NCBI RefSeq assembly: GCF_030409555.1 | Contig: NZ_JAUFPU010000003.1 | Span: 124,001-188,000, forward strand | Direction: 5' to 3' | Length of the DNA: 64,000 nt | DNA from: Chitinimonas viridis | GTDB lineage: Bacteria; Pseudomonadota; Gammaproteobacteria; Burkholderiales; Chitinimonadaceae | Shown: positions 25,258 to 33,042 of the stretch, piece after piece | Position numbering within the stretch: position 1 is the stretch's first letter | How the letters are laid out: every line of letters begins with the position of its first letter | Position numbers and translations under genes: made by a program | Notes under the pieces: generated by a model | The model's input: only the letters and a program-made list of their open reading frames with translations | Told to the model about the DNA's origin: nothing | Databases searched by the model: none

Positions 25258-25437
25258 CTATTGCGCATCATTGGCCGGATTATCGGGCTGTTCCTGTGCG
25301 GCGATCTCGTCCGCCCAGGTATAGCGCCCGCGGAGGTGGTGCTGGCCCAGGCTGGCGTGGAAACGCAGGATGCACCAGGCAAGGCCAAGCGCGGTGGCGG
25401 CGATGGCGATCAGCAGGGTGGTGAGTATCCAGGTCAT
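25258..25437 (-). CDS. Small single-pass membrane protein
   Basis: The product is 59 residues. One hydrophobic helix (residues 2-24, 'TWILTTLLIAIAATALGLAWCIL') precedes a short polar, acidic tail. No family was recognised. It is convergent with the DUF1398 gene (39-nt gap). The ATG at 25437 begins the hydrophobic segment directly. Length and lack of homologue evidence make it a tentative gene. Confidence 0.4.
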   Translation of the reverse strand: MTWILTTLLIAIAATALGLAWCILRFHASLGQHHLRGRYTWADEIAAQEQPDNPANDAQ

Positions 25438-25777
25438 GATGTTTTCAATCGTTGGGTGCGATGGAGTGGGTACACCGGATGCAGTCACAGGCTTCAGTAT
25501 GCAGCCCCTACCGCGCGCCCGCTGAGCGCCGCTCACAAAACCCTTAGGCCTTGTTGATCGAGCTTGCCTTTACCCTGCACGGTCATCGCCCGGCGGATGG
25601 GTAATAAACCACGCTTCATGGGTATAAAACAACCCGTATTACTCCAGGTATAGGCTGTTGCCTTGGCCCGAGCGCCTGGGCTGGCGCAGGCTTTGGCCGG
25701 CCTTGGGCAGGGTGGCATGCGCATTGCTGGCGCGTTGCGTCTTGACGATCCTATAGCCTGAGTGATGGGGGTATTAC
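25438..25777. other. 340-nt intergenic region with palindromes and a repeat copy
   Basis: It contains dispersed-repeat copy A (25531-25568) and an AT-rich patch (about 25600-25650) with GGGT-N8-ACCC and GTAATA/TATTAC inverted repeats. The patch could form the promoter of the gene at 25778. No coding frame is convincing. Confidence 0.4.
25531..25568 (+). repeat. Dispersed repeat, copy A (left part only)
   Basis: GCTCACAAAACCCTTAGGCC followed by TTGTTGATCGAGCTTGCC matches the left half of the family seen at 40053, 48215 and 52372. The right half with the inverted end is missing. Confidence 0.5.
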
Positions 25778-26935
25778 GTGAAGCGCAAAGCCAGTGTTGA
25801 CCATGGTAAGTCAGGCGGGGACTCCGGCCACAAGAAGGTCAAGCCGCTGACGGCGGTGAATCCCTTTACGTTTACCGGCCAGAAGACTGGTGATCTCGGT
25901 AAGCCACGGACGCCGCAGGTCAAGACGGGCAAGGAATTTTCCGAGGCCATCATCCGGATGCGCGGCGGCGACAGCGATGAGAGTGTTCGCACCAAGGTGG
26001 CTGTCAATCTGCAGGGGGCGAGCGGTAAGGCTGCGGTACACAAGATCGGTGCCAGTTTCAGCGTCATGACCCATCCCACCACAGAGCTGACCCAGGGCAT
26101 GATGAACAGCAGTGCGCCCTCGGCCTATCTTTCTACGCCCAAGGCCATCAAGAAGACCAAGGATGCGCAGAAGAACAAGGAGGCGGAGGAAAAGCGGCAG
26201 CAGAAGATCGTGACGCATAGCGTATTGCCGGTTGATCTCTCGCTGGAGCGGGCCACGCTGGAAAGCCGGGTGATCAAGCAGTTGTCACCGGTGCATCCGG
26301 GTGATGCGCCCTACGATGCCTCTGCCAAGGTCAGTGCTTTTCCTTCCTTGGGCCTATCTACCAAGGAAACCGCCAAGTCATCACCGCTGGGTGGTATTGC
26401 GATAGGGTCGTTTCTGGAAGACGTGACGGCTGGCCGCGCGGTGGGCATGGACCATATAGGCTCGGCCATGCGGGCCAAGACCATGGCGGCGAAATGGCGG
26501 ATGAAGCTGGCCGGCAACGAGGATGCCGGGAAGCGCTTCCAGTCCACCATGCTCGAGCAGTTTCCACAGCTGGGCAAGGGTGGGTTGGCGGTGGGCAAAT
26601 TGAAGGAATCTGGCATCTCGGCGCTGAAGTCGCACTGGAAATCCGGCGGCACCGATTTCTCCAAGAGCGATCAACTCGGGCATATCAGCAATGCCCATCA
26701 AGAGGCCTATAACGCTGGACTGGCGACCTTCAGCCATAAATTTGAAAAGATGGCTGACCCCAACTTCAAGGGGGGTACTTGGTGGACCAGCAAGAAGGCG
26801 AAGATCGATAGGATCATGGAGCACCACCAAAGCGGCGATCAGAAACGGCAGGAGAAGGCGCAACGCAAATACCAGAAACTGAGTGCGACCTATCTGCAGC
26901 GGAAGATGGCAAGGCATGGCATCAAGTCGGACTGA
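25778..26935 (+). CDS. Lysine-rich hypothetical protein
   Basis: The protein is 385 residues, starting at GTG 25778. It is strongly basic and lysine-rich at both ends ('MKRKASVDHGKSGGDSGHKKVK', 'KKTKDAQKNKEAEEKRQQK', 'KSGDQKRQEKAQRKYQK'), with short hydrophobic stretches in between. There is no signal peptide, membrane helix or recognised domain. The central part has 'GGIAIGSFLEDVTAGRAVGMDHIGSAMRAK' and 'LGHISNAHQEAYNAG'. Large basic cytosolic proteins of this kind include effector or phage-associated proteins, but nothing here proves that. Codon use looks like the host's. It is monocistronic and convergent with the LifO-like gene. Confidence 0.65.
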   Translation: MKRKASVDHGKSGGDSGHKKVKPLTAVNPFTFTGQKTGDLGKPRTPQVKTGKEFSEAIIRMRGGDSDESVRTKVAVNLQGASGKAAVHKIGASFSVMTHPTTELTQGMMNSSAPSAYLSTPKAIKKTKDAQKNKEAEEKRQQKIVTHSVLPVDLSLERATLESRVIKQLSPVHPGDAPYDASAKVSAFPSLGLSTKETAKSSPLGGIAIGSFLEDVTAGRAVGMDHIGSAMRAKTMAAKWRMKLAGNEDAGKRFQSTMLEQFPQLGKGGLAVGKLKESGISALKSHWKSGGTDFSKSDQLGHISNAHQEAYNAGLATFSHKFEKMADPNFKGGTWWTSKKAKIDRIMEHHQSGDQKRQEKAQRKYQKLSATYLQRKMARHGIKSD

Positions 26936-26970
26936 TACCGCTGTGTGCATTCAGGCTGCCGTGTGCCGGG

Positions 26971-27903
26971 CTAGCGAAACCACTGCTGCCTGAGTGCGGC
27001 CAGGCCGGCTTCCCATTCGGCGGCCAGTACCGGGTCGCGGCTGGGATCGCCGCGTTGGCGGAGTGCGGTCTCCAGCGCTGCGCGGGCGGCTTGATAGCCC
27101 TGGGCCTGCTGCTGGTGGCGGGCATCGTCGGCATCCTGGGCGGCCAGTTGGCGAGCCATGTCGGCGCCCAGGTACTGGGTGCGTAGCTGCAGGCGGATGG
27201 CATTGCGCTGGGGGGGGCTCAGCCCCAGTTCGGCGGCGGCCAGTACCCAATGCAGTTTTTCTGCGGGCGCTTGCTGTGCCGTGAGGTGATCGTAATAGCT
27301 GCCGTAATGTTGGCGCTGCAGGGCATCAAGGGCTTGCTGCCGGGCCGCTGGGGGCAGGCTGGCTGCAGGGCCGGCCAGGAAAGACTGGACTGCCGCCTGG
27401 AAGGCGATCTGCGCTTGTTGTTCGCCATAGAGCAACTGGGTGACTTCTGTGCCCGCGATCTGCTGGCGGGCCGTATTGATGTGGGCCAGCCTCTCGGCCA
27501 GGGGGGCTTGGCTGTCTTGTACTAGTTCGGCCACGGCGCGTTCCATGGTGGGGTGGGCGGCAAGGGCCCGGCGCAGCAGATGGGCTTCTTGTGGACTAAG
27601 GGCACTGAGTTCGCCTTCGGGCCAGTTGGGGCAGGCGGGTTTGCAGGCCCGACGGACTTCGGCTTGCAGCTCGAGCAAGCTGCGCTGGCCGGCCAGGACA
27701 GTGCGCAAGGCTGCCAGGCGCTGGGCGGCTGCGGTCTGCTGGGGCGGGAGCGCCGGGATGGCTGTGGTGGCACTGGACGCAAGCACGGGGGGTGGTGGGG
27801 TGATGGCGGCTGGGGCAGTCGTGGTGGCTTGGGCGGCAGGCCAGAGATACCAGAGGGTCAGCGTCAGTGCGGTGACCAGGCTCAATAGCAGGGTTCGTGG
27901 CAT
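26971..27903 (-). CDS. LifO-like lipase secretion chaperone
   Basis: The protein is 310 residues. An N-terminal membrane anchor ('MPRTLLLSLVTALTLTLWYLWPAA') is followed by a proline/threonine/alanine-rich linker. The helical repeat region ('ERLAHINTARQQIAGTEVTQLLYGEQQA' and 'LRTQYLGADMARQLAAQDADDARHQQQAQGYQAAR') resembles the extended helical scaffold of lipase foldases. The RxxFDY(F/C)LSA foldase motif is not seen, so either mini-domain 1 is divergent or this is a specialised relative. It lies downstream of the sphingomyelinase gene on the same strand (109-nt gap), not next to a lipase. The match is by eye and moderate. Confidence 0.5.
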   Translation of the reverse strand: MPRTLLLSLVTALTLTLWYLWPAAQATTTAPAAITPPPPVLASSATTAIPALPPQQTAAAQRLAALRTVLAGQRSLLELQAEVRRACKPACPNWPEGELSALSPQEAHLLRRALAAHPTMERAVAELVQDSQAPLAERLAHINTARQQIAGTEVTQLLYGEQQAQIAFQAAVQSFLAGPAASLPPAARQQALDALQRQHYGSYYDHLTAQQAPAEKLHWVLAAAELGLSPPQRNAIRLQLRTQYLGADMARQLAAQDADDARHQQQAQGYQAARAALETALRQRGDPSRDPVLAAEWEAGLAALRQQWFR

Positions 27904-28012
27904 GGGATAGGCGCCTTTGCGTGATGGCGGCTTTGCGATGAGCAGGGGACCGTGGCCTCCCATTCCTCTACCAGCGTAGAGGGTGGGGAGGCCATGGCTT
28001 TGCTGACGGTGC

Positions 28013-29311
28013 TTAGTAGCGGAAGCGCCCGGCGACGGCGAAGTGGTCGGAAAGATCACGCAAGGACCAGACGGCGGGCGTGATGCTGCGGTAGACCGTG
28101 ACCTCGTTCTCGCTGCGGCTGGGCTGGCGATGGCCGTTGGAGACCAGCACGTAGTCCAGGTATTCGCGCCCTGCGCTGGCCAGACTGTTGACGCTGGCGT
28201 CGTAGGTCCAGCCGTAGCCCTGGATGGCCGGCTGGTTGGCGCCGAGTAGGCCCAGCATCTGCTGGTAGTCGTCGGCGGTGGCGTAACGGTCTACGTTCAG
28301 ATCTCCGGCGTAGAACAGGGCATCGCTGGCGGGTGGCCGTTGCTGGTCGACGAACTGGCGCAGGGTGCTGAGCTGGGCCAGGCGTACGCTGCGTTCGGTT
28401 GCGCCGTTCCAGGCTTGGGTGTGGGTGCCGGCAATGTGGTAGGCCTTACCCTGCTTGATGATCTCGACCACCATGACGCCCTTGTTGGACAGGCAGTCGG
28501 TACCCGAGCACTGGCTATAGACCATTTGCCGTTCGCCGGCGATAGGCCAGCGGCTGACGATAAAGACCCCGCCATCCTCGTAGACATTGGCTTTATCCAC
28601 GACCTGGGTCTGGTAGGGGAATTCGGATCTTAAGGCGGCGCGGAGCTGGTCGCGGCAGCCGTTATCGAAAGCCTCGCTGAAGACGACGGCGTCGAAATTG
28701 CGGGTATGGGTGGGGACGTCATTCCAGCGGTCGCAAATCTGCTTGGCGCCGATTACGCCCCAGATGTTCCAGCTCAGTATCTTGAACTCGTTGCTGGCCG
28801 TGTTGGTTTCGACGGTGGCATCGGGCTGGATGACGTAGTGGAAGTCGTCGTAGCCGCCAGTGAACTGGGCGCGGTAGGACAGGGTGGCCTGCAGGCCGGC
28901 GAAGCGGGTGCGGCCGTTGTGCAGCTCTCGGTCGGCATACCAGGGGTGGCTGAAGTCGGCCGAGCGGGCTGCGGCCCAGATGCTGCTGCCGATGAATTTG
29001 CCTTGCAGGCGCTGCTGCAGCACTACGGCATGTGCGCCCTGGCGGACGGTGGTCTCGAAATAGAAGTTCTTGCCGCTGCTGATGCCCTGATCGCGGTTCA
29101 TCCACAATATCTTGCGGGTGCCATAGGCCGGTATGGTGGTTTCGTACTGGCCCCAGTGGCTGCCTTGCTGCAGGGCTTTGTCACCCGTCTGCACCGTGCT
29201 GAGTGTGACCGGCTGGGCGGTATTGTTGCTGAGGTAAACGTAACTTTCGGCACTGGCCACTGAGGCCAGCAGGGTACAGGCTGCGATACGCAGCCAGGTG
29301 GTGATGCGCAT
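28013..29311 (-). CDS. Secreted sphingomyelin phosphodiesterase (EEP superfamily)
   Basis: The protein is 432 residues. A signal peptide (1-21) precedes an N-terminal beta-rich domain (22-175; 'YVYLSNNTAQPVTLSTVQ'). The endonuclease/exonuclease/phosphatase domain follows, with 'FKILSWNIWG' (Asn), 'VVFSEAFDNG' (metal Glu), 'IAGTHTQAW' (His), 'FYAGDLNVDRY' (Asp/Asn) and 'DLSDHFAV' (catalytic Asp-His). These fit bacterial neutral sphingomyelinase C, which cleaves sphingomyelin to ceramide and phosphocholine. The N-terminal domain is like that of sphingomyelinases from other proteobacteria. GAGGAG lies upstream of the ATG at 29311. The LifO-like gene follows. Confidence 0.85.
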   Translation of the reverse strand: MRITTWLRIAACTLLASVASAESYVYLSNNTAQPVTLSTVQTGDKALQQGSHWGQYETTIPAYGTRKILWMNRDQGISSGKNFYFETTVRQGAHAVVLQQRLQGKFIGSSIWAAARSADFSHPWYADRELHNGRTRFAGLQATLSYRAQFTGGYDDFHYVIQPDATVETNTASNEFKILSWNIWGVIGAKQICDRWNDVPTHTRNFDAVVFSEAFDNGCRDQLRAALRSEFPYQTQVVDKANVYEDGGVFIVSRWPIAGERQMVYSQCSGTDCLSNKGVMVVEIIKQGKAYHIAGTHTQAWNGATERSVRLAQLSTLRQFVDQQRPPASDALFYAGDLNVDRYATADDYQQMLGLLGANQPAIQGYGWTYDASVNSLASAGREYLDYVLVSNGHRQPSRSENEVTVYRSITPAVWSLRDLSDHFAVAGRFRY

Positions 29312-29452
29312 GATGCTTTATCTCCTCGAGTTGAGTACTGGTAGGCGATGCGACGTCTGCAGCAGGTCTATTTCTAGAACCGAGATATAAAATAAAACAG
29401 TGTTATTTCAGAATGACTAAGCTTGTGTTGCGTTTTTGAGGCGGCGATTTAG
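29312..29452. promoter_or_regulatory. AT-rich leader of the sphingomyelinase gene
   Basis: The stretch 29370-29430 is clearly AT-rich (AGATATAAAATAAAACAGTG region) against the GC-rich surroundings. It directly precedes the sphingomyelinase Shine-Dalgarno on the minus strand, so the promoter probably lies here. No clean -35/-10 pair can be assigned with confidence. Confidence 0.35.
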
Positions 29453-29720
29453 GAGCCTGTTCAAAGTCCTTTCGCCTCGTCGCTGATCTGGAAAAGGGCC
29501 AGGGACAAGGCGTGGCGCACAGGCAATAACAAGTTATTGCCAAGCGCCACAACGCAGTGAGTGGCCATTTTCCAGTTCAGCCCTTCGGGTTCGCAGCCTT
29601 GCCGGCGAATGGCGGCGTTGCAAGCCGCTTACGGTACCCGTACCGCTGCGCGGCTTACGCCTTGCCCTTCATCCGGCAAGGTTGCGAACGACGCGGCGAA
29701 AAGACTTTGAACGGGCTCTA
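29453..29720. mobile_element. MITE-like element with terminal and nested inverted repeats
   Basis: The ends are an imperfect inverted repeat of about 30 bp: GAGCCTGTTCAAAGTCCTTT from 29453 against GAGCCCGTTCAAAGTCTTTT read backwards from 29718, each followed by CGCC-CGTCG. Inside lies a long composite palindrome: GTGGCGC (29512-29518), GGCAATAAC-AA-GTTATTGCC (29522-29541), GCGCCAC (29544-29550). A second, AAGCCGC...CGGTAC-CC-GTACCG...GCGGCTT, spans 29621-29655. There is no coding capacity, so it is a non-autonomous element or a large structured repeat. Confidence 0.65.
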
Positions 29721-29798
29721 CGGGCTGGCTTACCCGTGCATCGCCGGGGGGGCTGGCACTGCGGACAACGCAGGCCAGAGGGGCTAGGCGTGATGGCG

Positions 29799-31604
29799 CT
29801 AGACGGGTTCGGTGCAGCGCAGCAGCCATTGCTGTGCGGCACCGGTGACCAGCGGCAACAGCCGCTCGCGTACGGTGGCGTGGTACTGGTTGAGCCAGGC
29901 GCGTTCATCCTCCCGCAGCAGCGACAGCATCAGGCAGCGGCTGTCTATGGGGCATAGCGTGAGAGTTTCGAAGGCCAGGAATTCGCCGAACTCGGTCTCT
30001 CCCGCCGGGATGTTGTGCATCAGGTTTTCTATGCGCACGCCCCATAGGCCGGCCCGGTAGATGCCGGGTTCGTTGGAGCTGATCATGCCGGCCAGCATGG
30101 CGGTATGGGGTTCTGGGGCGGTGTAGGGCGAGATGCTTTGTGGGCCTTCGTGCACATTGAGGAAGTAACCCACGCCGTGGCCGGTGCCGTGGCCGTAGTT
30201 GATGCCGGCGGCCCAGATGGGGGTGCGGGCCAGGGCATCTAGCATGGGGCTGCGGGTACCTGTGGGAAAGCGCGCCTGCGATAGCTGGATCACGCCCTTG
30301 AGTACCAGGGTGAAGTCCTGCCGCTGCTGGTCGGTGAGCTTGCCGATGGCGATGGTACGCGTGATGTCGGTGGTGCCGCCCAGATACTGGCCGCCCGAGT
30401 CGATCAGTAGCAGGCCATTGCCTTCGATGACCGCATGGCTTGCGGGCGTGGCGCAGTAGTGGGGCATGGCGCCGTTGCCGTTGAAGCCGGCAATGGTGGC
30501 GAAGCTGGCACTGACAAAGCCGGGGCGGCGGGCGCGGGCGGCGGTCAGGTGGGTGTCGATGTCCACCTCGGTCAGCCGCTGGCCTTGCGCCAGGGCTGCC
30601 TCCAGCCAGGCGAAGAACTCACACAGGGCGGCGCCATCGTGGGCCATGGTCAGGCGCAGGTTGGCGACTTCGGCGGTGGACTTGACGGCCTTGGCCAGGG
30701 TGCTGGGATTGATGGCTTCGACCCGCTTGACCCCGGCGGGCAGGGTATCGATCAGGCCGACGGTGACGCGGCGAGGGTCTAGCAAGATGCTGCTGCCGGA
30801 TGGCAGGGCGCGCAGGGCATGGGTCGCCTGGTCGTAGTCGGCCAGGGCGACACCATCGGCGGCCAGCCGTGCGGTCAGTGCAGCATCAACCTTGCCGGGT
30901 GCCAGGAACAGGGTGGCCTGGCTGGGGCTGAGCAGGGCATGGGCAACAAACACGGGATTGAAGCTGACGTCGCTGCCGCGCAGATTGAACAGCCACGCTA
31001 TGTCGTCCAGCGAGGAAATGAAATGCCAGTCGGCCCCTTGCTCGTGCATCTGGGCGCGGACCCACGCCAGCCGCTCGGCGCGGCTGAGATCGGCGTGGGG
31101 TGCCAGATGCTCGTATACCGGCGCGGCGGGCAGGCCGGGGCGATCCAGCCAGATGCTGGCGAGCAGGTCGATATCGGTACGCAAGGAAATGTCGCTGGCG
31201 CAGAGGGCAGTGTTGAGCGTGCGGCGCAGGCCCAGGCCCAGTACTTCGCCAGCCACGGCGACGCTGCTGCCTGGGGGCAGGTGCGCAGCCAGCCAGGGGA
31301 TATAGGCGGTGCTGGCGGCGGTATCGGTCTTCATCAGGGCGATGCCGCTGCCGGCCAGTTCGGCTTCGGCCTGCACCCAGTAGCGGCTGTCTACCCACAG
31401 ACCGGCAAAATCGGCGGTGACGATGAGGGTGCCGACCGAGCCCTGGAAGCCGCTGAGCCAGCGGCGGCCCTGCCAGCGGGTGGGCAGGTATTCGGACAGG
31501 TGAGGATCGGCCGAGGGCACGATACAGGCGTGCAGGCCCTGTGCCTGCATGGCTTGACGCAAGGTGGCGAGGTGCTGGGTGGCGGTATGGAGCGGGGCGT
31601 TCAT
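29799..31604 (-). CDS. Aminopeptidase P family metallopeptidase (M24)
   Basis: The protein is 601 residues, the length of the long eukaryote-like/P-type form with two creatinase-like N-terminal domains (1-310, 'SEYLPTRWQGRRWLSGFQGSVGTLIVT') and a catalytic pita-bread domain. Metal ligands are visible: 'DSGGQYLGGTTDITRT' (two Asp), 'GTGHGVG' (His), 'SNEPGIY' (Glu) and 'IENLM' (Glu). It removes the N-terminal residue preceding proline in peptides. Its location next to the hydroxyproline catabolic operon is suggestive: together they would process proline/hydroxyproline-rich peptides such as collagen fragments. No signal peptide, so it acts in the cytoplasm. Confidence 0.9.
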   Translation of the reverse strand: MNAPLHTATQHLATLRQAMQAQGLHACIVPSADPHLSEYLPTRWQGRRWLSGFQGSVGTLIVTADFAGLWVDSRYWVQAEAELAGSGIALMKTDTAASTAYIPWLAAHLPPGSSVAVAGEVLGLGLRRTLNTALCASDISLRTDIDLLASIWLDRPGLPAAPVYEHLAPHADLSRAERLAWVRAQMHEQGADWHFISSLDDIAWLFNLRGSDVSFNPVFVAHALLSPSQATLFLAPGKVDAALTARLAADGVALADYDQATHALRALPSGSSILLDPRRVTVGLIDTLPAGVKRVEAINPSTLAKAVKSTAEVANLRLTMAHDGAALCEFFAWLEAALAQGQRLTEVDIDTHLTAARARRPGFVSASFATIAGFNGNGAMPHYCATPASHAVIEGNGLLLIDSGGQYLGGTTDITRTIAIGKLTDQQRQDFTLVLKGVIQLSQARFPTGTRSPMLDALARTPIWAAGINYGHGTGHGVGYFLNVHEGPQSISPYTAPEPHTAMLAGMISSNEPGIYRAGLWGVRIENLMHNIPAGETEFGEFLAFETLTLCPIDSRCLMLSLLREDERAWLNQYHATVRERLLPLVTGAAQQWLLRCTEPV

Positions 31605-31620
31605 CGGGGTCTCGCAAGAA

Positions 31621-31655
31621 TAAAAAGGTGCGGCGGGCCTTGTGGACCCGCCGCA
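31621..31655 (-). terminator. Intrinsic terminator behind the LivK-type gene
   Basis: TGCGGCGGG (31629-31637) and CCCGCCGCA (31647-31655) form a 9-bp GC stem with a 9-nt loop. On the minus strand it is followed by CCTTTTTA, a proper T-run. It lies about 110 nt past the stop at 31763 and would insulate the aminopeptidase gene. Confidence 0.75.
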
Positions 31656-31762
31656 AGTCGGCGACCGCGCAGGGAGGGGTCAACCCTGCACGGTGGGCAG
31701 GACGCTACGGAGCGATAGCGGCCAGCCCGTGAGGATGCCGAAACGGGGTGGGCAGGTGAGGC

Positions 31763-32905
31763 TCAGCTGCCGCTGACGGTTTCCAGCACCGTCCACTTGC
31801 CTTTCTGGGCCTTGTAGACGGTGATGTCGCCAAACTTGAGATCGCCACGGGCGTCGTAGGCGATATTGGGCGAGCTGACGCCGGCATGGCGGGTCTTGGC
31901 CAGGAAGGGCAGGTAGCGGGCGGGGTCGGTGGAGTTGGCGGCCTTCATGGCCTTGAACATCACCATGGTGGCGTCGTAGGAATAGGGGGCGTAGAAGTCG
32001 GCGGCGCCGAAGCGTGCCTTGACCCGTGCTACCAGTTCGGACGCGCCCGGTGTCTTCTCTACCGGCAGGCCGGCCAGCGAGGCGATGACGCCGTCGCCAG
32101 CGTCGCCCGTCAGCTTGAGGTAGTTGTCGGTGCGGGTCATTTCGCCGGAAATCAGCTGCGCCTTGATGCCCAGGCGACGCATCTGCAGGGTCAGCGGGGC
32201 GGACTGGGCATCGGCACCACCGTAGAAGATGGCCGCCGGTTGCTTGGCCTTGATATTGGTGAGGATGCTGGAGAAGTCGGTAGCCTTGTCCGTGGTGTAT
32301 TCGCGCTGTACCACCACGCCGCCGGCAGCCTTGGCGGCTTTCTCGAACTGGTCGGCCAGCCCTTGGCCATAGGCGGTGCGGTCATCGATGATGGCGATGG
32401 TCTTGAGCCCCAGCTTCTTGACGACAAAGCCGCCCATGACGCTGCCCTGCTGGGTGTCGCTGGTCATGGCGCGGAAGGTGGTCTTGAAGCCTTGGGCGGT
32501 GTAGGTGGGGGCGGTCGCCATGGCAATCTGCGGAATGCCGGCGTCGGCGTAGACCTTGGAGGCCGGGATGGAGGTGCCGGAGTTGAAGTGGCCGATGATG
32601 CCGCTGACTTTGGCATCGACGAAGCGCTGCGCCACGCTGGTGGCGGACTTGGGGTCGGCCTGATCGTCTTCGGTCATCAGCTCGAACTTCACCGGCGAGC
32701 CGCCGATGACGGGGGCTTGCTTGTTGATGTCTTCCAGCGCCAGCACGATGCCGGCCTTCATGTCGGCGCCGTAGTGCGCTTGCGGGCCAGTGAGCGGGGC
32801 GGCGAATCCCAGTTTGACCGTAGTGGGGCCGGCAGCGGCAACTGATGAGGCGAGCAGGGCGCTGGCCAGGATCAGGGCGCATTGCTTGGGTGCAGGGTGT
32901 GGCAT
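31763..32905 (-). CDS. LivK-type branched-chain amino-acid ABC transporter binding protein
   Basis: The protein is 380 residues. A signal peptide (1-25, ending 'SVAAAG') precedes the type-I periplasmic binding fold: 'VKLGFAAPLTGPQAHYGADMKAGIVLALEDIN', 'GIIGHFNSGTSIPASKVYADAGIPQI', 'TIAIIDDRTAYGQGLADQF', 'IFYGGADAQSAPL', 'APYSYDATMVMFKAM'. It binds amino acids or analogues in the periplasm. No livHMGF genes follow, so it must use a transporter encoded elsewhere. Its position 137 nt behind the hydroxyproline operon suggests hydroxyproline or proline as ligand, which is inference. The gap upstream contains two hairpins. Confidence 0.85.
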   Translation of the reverse strand: MPHPAPKQCALILASALLASSVAAAGPTTVKLGFAAPLTGPQAHYGADMKAGIVLALEDINKQAPVIGGSPVKFELMTEDDQADPKSATSVAQRFVDAKVSGIIGHFNSGTSIPASKVYADAGIPQIAMATAPTYTAQGFKTTFRAMTSDTQQGSVMGGFVVKKLGLKTIAIIDDRTAYGQGLADQFEKAAKAAGGVVVQREYTTDKATDFSSILTNIKAKQPAAIFYGGADAQSAPLTLQMRRLGIKAQLISGEMTRTDNYLKLTGDAGDGVIASLAGLPVEKTPGASELVARVKARFGAADFYAPYSYDATMVMFKAMKAANSTDPARYLPFLAKTRHAGVSSPNIAYDARGDLKFGDITVYKAQKGKWTVLETVSGS

Positions 32906-32937
32906 GTTGTCCTCTCTTCTTGGTGGTGTTGCTGCGT

Positions 32938-33020
32938 GGGCCGGCGAGCCGGCCCGCTGGCTTCCTCGGTATCTGACGCGGTGCTGCCGCGCTTGTCGGG
33001 CTGGCTGGGCGGGCCAGCCC
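32938..33020. other. Two tandem hairpins between the aldehyde dehydrogenase and LivK-type genes
   Basis: GGGCCGGC-GA-GCCGGCCC (32938-32955) and GGGCTGGC-N7-GCCAGCCC (32998-33020) are strong GC hairpins without T-runs. They may lower read-through or stabilise the upstream mRNA, so that the binding protein is expressed at a different level from the enzymes. Confidence 0.45.
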
Positions 33021-33042
33021 CTTTATGTTGGAGACGGGTGAC

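Noticed and set aside
30819-32845. Long + strand open frames opposite the aminopeptidase P and LivK-type genes
   Set aside because: They lack motifs and Shine-Dalgarno sequences, and the minus-strand products are unmistakable families.
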